Positions 1-5,098 of a stretch of DNA of 9,743 nucleotides are shown here, in pieces; within the stretch, counting starts at the first letter, position 1; every line of letters starts with the position of its first letter. Source of the DNA: Nanobdellota archaeon (GTDB lineage: Archaea > Nanobdellota > Nanobdellia > SCGC-AAA011-G17 > VGLX01). The translations under genes were made by a program, and so were the position numbers. The stretch spans positions 1-9,743 of the forward strand of contig JAUYDG010000030.1 in NCBI GenBank assembly GCA_030691925.1, read 5' to 3'. Below the pieces are notes generated by a model. That model was not told the origin of the DNA, did not search any database, and was given only the letters and a program-made list of their open reading frames with translations.

Positions 1-134
1 GTTTCTTTCAGCTTTCTCATGGCCTGCTCATCGATAGACCCTGAGTCGTAGAAGAGCCTGCCTACTGTTGTTGATTTACCGTGGTCTACATGGCCCACGA
101 ATACTACATTTAAGTGTGGTTTTTGTTTTGCCAT
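1..134 (-). CDS. tuf: Translation elongation factor EF-1 alpha (aEF1A), N-terminal fragment
   Basis: This GTPase delivers aminoacyl-tRNA to the ribosome in the cytoplasm. The window holds only the first 44 codons, which run off the left edge. The protein begins MAKQKPHLNVVFVGHVDHGK and contains the G1 P-loop GHVDHGKS at residues 14-21, followed by STTVGRLFYDSGSIDEQ, the usual start of switch I in archaeal and eukaryotic EF-1 alpha. The SIDEQ/RKLKE pattern is typical of archaeal aEF1A and differs from bacterial EF-Tu. The ATG at 132-134 is preceded on the minus strand by AGGAGG (146-151) about 11 nt away and by a TATA box at 197-207. It is transcribed divergently from the 72-aa gene. It is the strongest taxonomic marker in the window and places the left half in an archaeon. 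Confidence 0.97.
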   Translation of the reverse strand, partial: MAKQKPHLNVVFVGHVDHGKSTTVGRLFYDSGSIDEQAMRKLKE

Positions 135-196
135 TTGTATCTAATCCTCCTAATTTATATTTTAATATCTAATTGCTGGTTTAGAAAAAATATGCA

Positions 197-213
197 TATT
201 TATAAAGCTTTTG
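197..213 (-). promoter_or_regulatory. Archaeal BRE/TATA promoter for EF-1 alpha
   Basis: Read on the minus strand this is AAAAGCTTTATAAATA. It has a purine-rich TFB recognition element followed by TTTATAAATA, close to the archaeal TATA consensus. It lies 63-79 nt upstream of the EF-1 alpha start, which leaves room for a leader of about 35-40 nt containing the AGGAGG site. Confidence 0.75.
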
Positions 214-253
214 TTTTTTTCTTCGTTTATAAGGCAGGGCAGGCAGAAATAGG

Positions 254-267
254 AAGGTTTATATATT
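254..267 (+). promoter_or_regulatory. Archaeal BRE/TATA promoter P1
   Basis: AAGGTTTATATATT is a B-recognition element (AAGG) joined to a TATA box. Its first 12 bases are identical to those of the second plus-strand promoter (1360-1371). With the usual 22-27 nt distance, transcription would start near 285-292, just before the AAGGAGG at 296-302. It should drive the 72-aa gene, the kinase-like gene and the 64-aa gene. Confidence 0.75.
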
Positions 268-273
268 AGTAAC

Positions 274-285
274 TACTAAATAGTA
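274..285 (+). promoter_or_regulatory. Possible operator: TACTA-AA-TAGTA inverted repeat
   Basis: A perfect 5-bp inverted repeat with a 2-nt spacer lies between the TATA box of P1 and its expected start site. TAGTAA also occurs twice as a direct repeat (268-273 and 281-286, the first preceded by TT). A repressor bound here would block polymerase. AT-rich palindromes arise easily by chance, so this is a position-based inference. Confidence 0.35.
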
Positions 286-313
286 ATAACAAAATAAGGA
301 GGCTTATGAGAAA

Positions 314-532
314 ATGAAAAATGCAAAACTACCAAGCGGATTAACCTATATCGGGGAAGAAATTAGGCTTGTAATGGACCCTGAAACTAGGAAACCCAGG
401 ACTAAAGCGTTTAGTGTCGTAATGGATGTGAATGCAGACAGGTTTTACCTAGTTGACAAAGCAAAAGGTGGCATGTATGCTACGATGTTTGATTACAAAG
501 ACCGAAAAACAGTTTTAGAAAGCAAATATTAG
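314..532 (+). CDS. Small protein of unknown function, 72 aa
   Basis: No family is recognised. The sequence alternates hydrophobic and polar residues and looks like a small, mostly beta-strand soluble protein, with no signal peptide or membrane helix. It is rich in charged residues, with the stretches MDPETRKPRTKAF and FYLVDKAKGG. It is the first gene after promoter P1 and is followed 17 nt later by the kinase-like gene. The chosen ATG (314) lies 11 nt after AAGGAGG (296-302). A nearer ATG at 306 opens a three-codon reading frame (ATG AGA AAA TGA) whose stop overlaps this start, so translation may be coupled through a minimal leader. AGG/AGA arginine codons match the rest of the archaeal half. 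Its position first in the transcript could suit a small regulator, but nothing in the sequence shows that. Confidence 0.75.
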   Translation: MKNAKLPSGLTYIGEEIRLVMDPETRKPRTKAFSVVMDVNADRFYLVDKAKGGMYATMFDYKDRKTVLESKY

Positions 533-549
533 GCTAAGATTTTCCAAAA

Positions 550-1119
550 ATGAAAAAAAATCTTGCTAAACTGGTGGAAGAGATAGACCCTGCCTTGAAA
601 TTCGAAAGGGTTTTGGGTAGGGGGGGCTATGGCATAGTTCTTAAAGTTACTGACGGGAAAAAACATTACAGGCTGAAGATTAACCATAGGAAAGATGCCC
701 CCGACAATCCTGATAATCTGGAAATGGAGTATAGCATTCTTAGCAACGCATCTAAGACTAATGCTGTTCCGAAAGCAGTAAGATTTTATGACAATGCGCC
801 ATCCACGCAAGAGGATTTGAAGGGAAAGAATGCTTATCTTACAGAATTTATAGAAGGGAAACCGCTTCTGCAAACAAGGTCGTTATCTGAGCTGTCAGTA
901 TCAGCAGGTCTGGTTGACCTTATAGTCAGGATTCATGAAGCGGGTTATAAACTAGGTAACGCTAATGACTTCAACGCTGAAAATATACTTGTCGGAGAAG
1001 ATGGGGTTTTCTACTTGCTGGATCCAAGATACGTTGTTCCGCTTAAAGGGGATCTTCCTTTCAGGCTAAGCAGGGAAGAAAGCATCAGAGTTAACGAGCT
1101 TGCAAGGAGATACGGATAA
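550..1119 (+). CDS. Divergent, truncated protein-kinase-fold protein, 189 aa
   Basis: A phosphotransferase of the protein kinase/Bud32/RIO/aminoglycoside-kinase superfamily. Visible motifs, in order: glycine-rich loop LGRGGYGIVLKV (22-33), an RLKI lysine (K43) where the ATP-positioning lysine is expected, candidate helix-C glutamates E58/E60, a hinge YLTEFIEGKPL (96-106), a catalytic-loop equivalent NDFNAENILV (139-148) with D140 and N145, and a metal-binding DPR (158-160) in place of DFG. The His-Arg of HRD is replaced by Ala-Asn, and DP instead of DFG resembles aminoglycoside and small-molecule kinases. Only about 30 residues follow DPR, so most of the C-lobe is missing compared with usual kinases of 250 or more residues. 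The start has no clear ribosome site (CCAAAAATG), but an in-frame stop just upstream excludes a longer form. Activity is plausible because key Lys, Asp, Asn and Asp remain. The substrate is unknown. Confidence 0.75.
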   Translation: MKKNLAKLVEEIDPALKFERVLGRGGYGIVLKVTDGKKHYRLKINHRKDAPDNPDNLEMEYSILSNASKTNAVPKAVRFYDNAPSTQEDLKGKNAYLTEFIEGKPLLQTRSLSELSVSAGLVDLIVRIHEAGYKLGNANDFNAENILVGEDGVFYLLDPRYVVPLKGDLPFRLSREESIRVNELARRYG

Positions 1120-1121
1120 AA

Positions 1122-1316
1122 ATGCTTATTAATCCGGCCATTCTAGGGGGAGACCTTTATCCGATAACGGATGAAGCTTGGATGCAGAAAATCCAGGCTA
1201 AGGAAAGCTTCCAGCTGTTTGAGCATAAGCATAGTAATGGGGTTTACAGCATGGCTGTCAAAAGGGATCTTGGTTTTTTGGGCTGCTTGCCTGCGGAAAC
1301 TCTCGGAAGACCCTGA
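1122..1316 (+). CDS. 64-aa protein, weakly HIRAN-like, possibly cut short by an in-frame TGA
   Basis: Starts 2 nt after the kinase-like gene; AAGGAG in the end of that gene (about 1103-1108) could serve it. The C-terminal half (LFEHKHSNG, YSMAVKRDLGFLGCLPAET) resembles the HIRAN-domain pattern of a strand, an 'ep.N.yd..Ai' stretch, then 'lGyLP.e'. HIRAN domains bind DNA ends or stalled forks and often accompany helicases and nucleases. The usual domain is longer (about 90-100 aa). The frame ends at TGA (1314-1316) but stays open for eleven more codons, reading KPMEYVTTIKL before TAA, which would suit the missing last strand. It is therefore either a genuinely short protein or one truncated by a nonsense change. 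The family assignment is tentative and made by eye. Confidence 0.5.
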   Translation: MLINPAILGGDLYPITDEAWMQKIQAKESFQLFEHKHSNGVYSMAVKRDLGFLGCLPAETLGRP

Positions 1317-1358
1317 AAACCCATGGAATACGTTACCACTATAAAGTTGTAAAAAACG

Positions 1359-1371
1359 AAAGGTTTATATA
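1359..1371 (+). promoter_or_regulatory. Archaeal BRE/TATA promoter P2 for the ATPase operon
   Basis: AAAGGTTTATATA shares 12 identical bases with promoter P1 (254-265). The expected start site is about 1390-1396, giving a short leader before AAAGGAGG (1406-1412) and the ATG at 1418. It lies in the only sizable gap between the 64-aa gene and the five-gene operon, so it should drive that operon. Confidence 0.8.
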
Positions 1372-1417
1372 CAAGCTTAGTCATCAATTAGGCTAAGAAA
1401 AACCCAAAGGAGGAAAA

Positions 1418-1885
1418 ATGGAATTACAAGGCTTCATGTCAGACATCGTGGAAAAACAAAAGATCAACTCAGCTGACGTCCAGGATATCCTGAAAAAGAT
1501 AAAAAACATGTCTCAGGACAACATACTGGAAAAGCTGCAGCAAGAAAAGACCGTATCCCTAAAGGATTCTATAGAGGATATTAAAAAGCTTATAGGCCAA
1601 AGGGAGTCTTTAAGCAAAGAGCTTCTGACAGACATGGACAAGATAAAATTCGAGGTTGGCAACATAATCACAAGAGTAGCAACCGAACTAGGCGGGATTG
1701 AGAGCAAGAAAGAACAAATCATGCTCAAGCAAAAGCAGGTGGAAATAGAAGAAGTGAAGGTCCAGGAAAAGCTGAACTGCTGGAGGGACATAGCAGAGTT
1801 GAAAAAAGAACTTAGAGAAAGGGAGCAGGAGCTTAAGGAAAAAGAGACAAGGCTGGACATGCTGGATGATTTAATAGGAGGTTAA
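1418..1885 (+). CDS. Coiled-coil protein, 155 aa
   Basis: No family is recognised. The protein is almost wholly helical and highly charged. The N-terminal 60 residues hold amphipathic helices (VQDILKKIKNM, SIEDIKKLIGQR). A middle hydrophobic patch IITRVATELGGIES (83-96) precedes a long coiled coil (about 95-150) rich in Glu, Lys and Gln with heptad-like Leu/Ile spacing. There is no signal peptide or membrane segment, so it is probably cytoplasmic and self-associating. Start: ATG 6 nt after AAAGGAGG, downstream of promoter P2. It is the first gene of the operon ending in the ATPase, and the next gene begins 1 nt after its stop. A structural or adaptor role with the ATPase is inferred from context only. 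Confidence 0.85.
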   Translation: MELQGFMSDIVEKQKINSADVQDILKKIKNMSQDNILEKLQQEKTVSLKDSIEDIKKLIGQRESLSKELLTDMDKIKFEVGNIITRVATELGGIESKKEQIMLKQKQVEIEEVKVQEKLNCWRDIAELKKELREREQELKEKETRLDMLDDLIGG

Positions 1886-1886
1886 A

Positions 1887-2123
1887 ATGGAAGAACATGA
1901 GGAGATTTATTCATGGATGAAGTTTGAAAGGATACTGCCAGAATATTTTGTTGACGAAAAAGCAGAAGGTCTCTTTGGAGTATACAGGAGCCATAAACCA
2001 AAAGATGATTTACAAAAAAGAGTACAAACGCTGGATGTTAGAAAACAGATGAGTCGCGTAGAAAAAATTGTGCGGAGGGAACACTGTAGGCAATCTGATA
2101 TAAGCGACATAGAAGACGTATGA
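1887..2123 (+). CDS. Small charged protein of unknown function, 78 aa
   Basis: Second gene of the operon, starting 1 nt after the coiled-coil gene, with AGGAGG (1876-1881) inside the end of that gene. The N-terminal half is acidic and aromatic (EEIYSWMKFERILPEYF). The C-terminal half is basic and helical (LQKRVQTLDVRKQMSRVEKI), ending in an acidic tail SDISDIEDV. It has a single cysteine (C67) and no signal peptide or membrane helix. No family is recognised. Tight spacing suggests it is made in step with the coiled-coil protein and may bind it. Confidence 0.75.
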   Translation: MEEHEEIYSWMKFERILPEYFVDEKAEGLFGVYRSHKPKDDLQKRVQTLDVRKQMSRVEKIVRREHCRQSDISDIEDV

Positions 2124-2142
2124 AACTGTAGAGGTTAAGGTG

Positions 2143-2304
2143 ATGAATAATTCAAAAGAATTAAGGAAACTTGAAAAGGAGCTTCAAGCTTTGGAGGTCG
2201 ATTTCCTTAAGGCAGTTGAGGGAAAAGACGTGAAAGACCTGGACATTTGGAGAAAATACCAAGACACGAGGATAAAATACGTAAAAACATTAGAAAATGA
2301 ATGA
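2143..2304 (+). CDS. Very small helical protein, 53 aa
   Basis: Too short for standard length cut-offs but well supported. ATG 2143 follows GAGGTTAAGG, the reading frame sits in the 19-nt-spaced slot after the 78-aa gene, and codon use matches the operon. The protein begins MNNSKELRKLEKELQALEVD, forming one amphipathic helix, a short GKDVKDLD turn, and a second helix (IWRKYQDTRIKYVKTLENE). This is a helical hairpin about the size of a small adaptor. No family is recognised. Its last 8 nt overlap the start of the next gene (2297), a sign of translational coupling. Confidence 0.72.
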   Translation: MNNSKELRKLEKELQALEVDFLKAVEGKDVKDLDIWRKYQDTRIKYVKTLENE

Positions 2305-2464
2305 AAAAACAAAATCAAAATATCGGGAAGAGATTGACTATCTCATCGCAGAAGACCTTAGGATGATAGCCGAGAGATACAAAGAAAAAGACCCAGATTT
2401 CGCCTCAGAAGCGATGAAAGTCTGCAAGCTTTATTTAGCCGAATCAAAGGAAGAACCAAAATGA
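2297..2464 (+). CDS. Very small helical protein, 55 aa
   Basis: Begins at ATG 2297 inside the end of the 53-aa gene (8-nt overlap) and ends with TGA at 2462-2464, overlapping the ATPase start by 4 nt (ATGA). The protein begins MNEKTKSKYREEIDYLIAED and continues with helices rich in Glu, Lys and Arg (LRMIAERYKEKD, ASEAMKVCKLYLAESKEE). No family is recognised. The double overlap, codon use and lack of stops over 55 codons support a real gene. Coupling directly to the ATPase suggests fixed stoichiometry or assembly with it. A second ATG at 2301 is in another frame and is not the start. Confidence 0.72.
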   Translation: MNEKTKSKYREEIDYLIAEDLRMIAERYKEKDPDFASEAMKVCKLYLAESKEEPK

Positions 2465-4608
2465 ACCAATTTCTCACAATTGAGGAAATCTGCAAGAAGC
2501 TGAGGCCTGTTTTCGGAAAGAAGATAGAGCAAGTATACTTAAAGTACAGGCTGTCAGCGAGCTTGGATGAAAAGAAGGAGATAGAGCAGGTTTTGAACAT
2601 CCTCTACCACAAGCACTTGAACGAAGGCCTGCTAAGCGACAAGATACTCTTGGAGCCTCCAACAGAGGCGGTGATGCAGGGAGAGTATCCTCTTGGCATG
2701 ATAAGCTACGCTGAAAAAGAGCTTTTCCCGTTCGCAATGAGGGAGAAGGACTGGGTGAGGCACGTCTGCATATCAGGCATGTCAGGCTCAGGAAAAACAA
2801 ACTTGGCTTTTCAGATAGTCAGAAACTTTATGAAGAATAAAAAGCCTTTCATGATATTCGACTGGAAAAAATCATTTAGGCCGTTAATGCTCATAGACAA
2901 AGCGATCATGCTGTTCACGGTAGGCAACAACGAGGTTTCAAACCTTTTCAAGATAAACATAAACAAGCCGCCGAAAGGCGTACCGCCAAAAGAATGGCTC
3001 AACGTGCTGTGTGATCTAATAACCGAGTCTTTCTTCGCAAGCTACGGAGTCCACAAGCTTTTATCAGAAACATTAGACAAGGCTTTTGAGGAATTCGGGG
3101 TCTACCAAGGCTCTGAGAATTATCCTACCTGGCACCAGATAAAAGACAGGCTGGAGGGAAGGGCCGAAAAGGTAAAGAGAGGGAGAGAATCAGAATGGAC
3201 AACATCCGCCTTGAGAATAGCTCATGTCATGACATTCGGTCCGTTCGGGGAAGCGATAAACTCAAAAGACAAAAACTCTTTGGCAGCAGATGAGCTTTTG
3301 GATAAGAAAGTAATATTCGAATTAAACTCTTTGAACAACGCAGAGAAAAAATTCTTTTGCGAATTTTTGCTTACTTACATATACAAGCTGAGGAAAGCTA
3401 ATGAGTTGACAGACGACGGCAAGTTCAAGCACGCTATCGTCGTAGACGAGGCCCATAACATCTTCCTTAAGGACAGGCCGCACTTCGTAAGCGAAACTAC
3501 GACAGACATGGTTTACAGGGAGCTGAGGGAGTATGGCACAAGCCTCATCTGCTTGGACCAGCACATCTCAAAATTAAGCGATACTGTAGCTGGAAACTCT
3601 GCATGCAACATAGCCTTCCAGCAGGTCCTTTACAAAGATGTAGAAACCGTAGCAGGGATAATGCAGCTTGGCCAAGTGAAAGAATACTTTTCCATGCTGC
3701 CTGTAGGCTCTGCTATAGTAAGGCTTGCAGAACGATACTACAGGCCATTCCTAATAAGGGTACCTTTTGTCGAGCTGAAACAACAACCCGTTCCTGACGA
3801 AGAGATAAGGGCAAGAATGACAAACAAAGTCAGCACCAAGCAGGAGTATGAAAAATTCAAGGAAGAGTCAAGCATAATCAACGTGGCAAAGGAGATAGAA
3901 AGGGTTAACCAGATATTCAACATTTCAGGGGTTGACACTGCAAGGGTTGAGAGGGAAGCTGAAAAGATAACCAAGGAGCCTGAGATAATTGAAGAAGTTG
4001 TGAAGAAGCAGGAAGCTGCTGCCGAGATTGCCCAGAAAGCTGTTGATAAGGATAATGCTGAGAGGGAAAAGGCTGAAAGGGAAAAGAAAAGAAGAATAAT
4101 ACCAAGATATGTCATAACCAACCACTTCCAGGCATACCTGGTGGACTACCTTAGGGCCCAGATGGAAAATGGCTACAGCTTAGAGGTCTTGAAGCAGCAC
4201 CTTTTGAACCAAGGGTACAAGCTGTTTGACATAATCAAGGCTGTCAACCATATAAAGAGAGTGCCTCAAGAGCTGCAGTCAAGGACAGGGCTGGAGCATA
4301 AAGAACTTAGAGAGGCAGACGAAACCCTTAAAAACCCTTCAGAACACGTCAAGAAATCATATTCATTAAACGAAAAACAAAAACAAATTTTGGACCTAGT
4401 ATCCAAATACCCATTCTTGGGTACCGCAAAAATCTATCAATACCTAAACTTCAGCGCTAGGAAAGGCAACGAGCTTAGGAAAGAATTGATGGACATGGGG
4501 TTGTTGAAAGTAGAGGAGCAAAGAAGTGATAAAGGTTGGAAAAAAATATTGATGCCGACAGAAGAAGCGAAGACAGCTCTGGAAAACCCCGTATTATCAG
4601 CGGAATAA
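2461..4608 (+). CDS. HerA/VirD4-type P-loop ATPase with C-terminal winged helix, 715 aa
   Basis: A FtsK/HerA-superfamily ATPase (DUF87-like), the class that pumps DNA or protein substrates through hexameric rings. Seen in order: helical N-terminus (1-95) with no obvious HAS barrel; Walker A GMSGSGKT (106-113); MIFDWKKSF (131-139), the strand-2 element usually 'DpKge'; Walker B AIVVDEAH (325-332); a sensor-like segment LICLDQHISKLSD (362-374) with Q367, then N379; a charged helical linker (about 460-547) rich in Glu, Lys and Ala; a small helical module with GYSLEVLKQHLLNQGY (571-586); and a winged helix (about 636-710: QKQILDLVSKYPFLGTAKIY, MGLLKVEEQ). NurA, the usual HerA partner, is not in the window. 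Domain order is closer to conjugative coupling or packaging ATPases than to repair HerA, but the substrate is unknown. Its start overlaps the 55-aa gene. It is the last gene of the operon. Confidence 0.88.
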   Translation: MNQFLTIEEICKKLRPVFGKKIEQVYLKYRLSASLDEKKEIEQVLNILYHKHLNEGLLSDKILLEPPTEAVMQGEYPLGMISYAEKELFPFAMREKDWVRHVCISGMSGSGKTNLAFQIVRNFMKNKKPFMIFDWKKSFRPLMLIDKAIMLFTVGNNEVSNLFKININKPPKGVPPKEWLNVLCDLITESFFASYGVHKLLSETLDKAFEEFGVYQGSENYPTWHQIKDRLEGRAEKVKRGRESEWTTSALRIAHVMTFGPFGEAINSKDKNSLAADELLDKKVIFELNSLNNAEKKFFCEFLLTYIYKLRKANELTDDGKFKHAIVVDEAHNIFLKDRPHFVSETTTDMVYRELREYGTSLICLDQHISKLSDTVAGNSACNIAFQQVLYKDVETVAGIMQLGQVKEYFSMLPVGSAIVRLAERYYRPFLIRVPFVELKQQPVPDEEIRARMTNKVSTKQEYEKFKEESSIINVAKEIERVNQIFNISGVDTARVEREAEKITKEPEIIEEVVKKQEAAAEIAQKAVDKDNAEREKAEREKKRRIIPRYVITNHFQAYLVDYLRAQMENGYSLEVLKQHLLNQGYKLFDIIKAVNHIKRVPQELQSRTGLEHKELREADETLKNPSEHVKKSYSLNEKQKQILDLVSKYPFLGTAKIYQYLNFSARKGNELRKELMDMGLLKVEEQRSDKGWKKILMPTEEAKTALENPVLSAE

Positions 4609-4632
4609 CGTCGACGAAGAGCCGATGTTTGA

Positions 4633-4758
4633 AGGAATTATACGATCAGGTATAGTGTAAACTTTCTTAAGTCTAAAAACTCGGATTCTAAAAGATGTAA
4701 AAACTTGGAAAACCTTGCAATAGAAGAAGGAAATCCAGAATATAACATCCTAAAATAA
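4633..4758 (+). pseudogene. Possible gene remnant, about 41 codons without a normal start
   Basis: An open frame between TGA (4630-4632) and TAA (4756-4758) has protein-like composition at its end (CKNLENLAIEEGNPEYNILK) but no ATG, GTG or TTG at a suitable place and no ribosome site. It may be the tail of a lost gene of the AT-rich archaeal style. It lies in the only stretch between the two compositionally different halves. It could equally be chance in AT-rich DNA. A tiny 11-codon frame (ATG 4625) precedes it in another frame and is not convincing. Confidence 0.25.
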
Positions 4759-4796
4759 AAACTTTAAAACAAGGAGGAGGTATAGTTAAAAAGATA

Positions 4797-5027
4797 TTGG
4801 CAAACATTATTTTCCTTCTGATCCCGGCATTTGTTTCTTTTTCCTTGATTTCCCTGTTCGACGTCCATCACAGCTTTTACGAAGGTTCGCTCTTCCCGTT
4901 GAAGTTCATTTTCAAAACAGAGATGGTGTATGTGGTAGGAGTTTCGATAGGAACCTTGGTGGGCTTCTTGCTGATAAGGCGGTTTATTCTTGGGTTGGAG
5001 CTAACTGATAACCGGAAAGGCCGTTAA
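4797..5027 (+). CDS. Small two-helix membrane protein with unclear start, about 76-80 aa
   Basis: Two hydrophobic segments are visible: NIIFLLIPAFVSFSLISLF (3-21) and VYVVGVSIGTLVGFLLIRRF (45-64), joined by an aromatic loop (DVHHSFYEGSLFPLKFIFKT) and followed by a short basic tail NRKGR. This is probably an inner-membrane hairpin of unknown function. The start is odd. TTG 4797 is the only standard start, but it lies about 19 nt after AAGGAGG (4771-4777). The codon at ideal spacing (7 nt) is GTT 4785, which would read xKKILANII and match the MKK starts of the neighbours. GTT may be a mutated or miscalled GTG. It is the first gene of the bacterial-style run. Confidence 0.6.
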   Translation: MANIIFLLIPAFVSFSLISLFDVHHSFYEGSLFPLKFIFKTEMVYVVGVSIGTLVGFLLIRRFILGLELTDNRKGR

Positions 5028-5047
5028 AAAAATCAGCTTTTGTCGGT

Positions 5048-5062
5048 AAAACTGGCAGTTTT
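5048..5062 (+). repeat. 15-bp odd palindrome AAAACTGGCAGTTTT
   Basis: A perfect 7+1+7 inverted repeat 36 nt upstream of the lipoprotein gene start. It may be an operator for a dimeric regulator or a weak hairpin ending the preceding transcript; T-residues follow it only as TTTTCTT. Function is inferred from symmetry alone. Confidence 0.4.
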
Positions 5063-5098
5063 CTTGAACATAACTTTTAATCAAAAAAAGGAGGTTGT

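Noticed and set aside
529..873. Minus-strand open frame opposite the kinase-like gene
   Set aside because: The plus-strand frame has clear kinase motifs; the antisense frame has no start context.
1513..1860. Minus-strand open frame opposite the coiled-coil gene
   Set aside because: Serine-rich low-complexity mirror of Glu/Lys codons, with no promoter or ribosome site.
3738..4121. Minus-strand open frames opposite the ATPase linker (also 3917-4105 and 3925-4125)
   Set aside because: Ser/Leu/Phe-rich shadows of the Glu/Lys/Ala-rich coiled linker; no ribosome site and no protein-like pattern.
2461..4608. HerA of a standard HerA-NurA repair pair
   Set aside because: No NurA-like gene is adjacent, and the protein is longer, with a different N-terminus and a winged-helix tail; only the superfamily is claimed.
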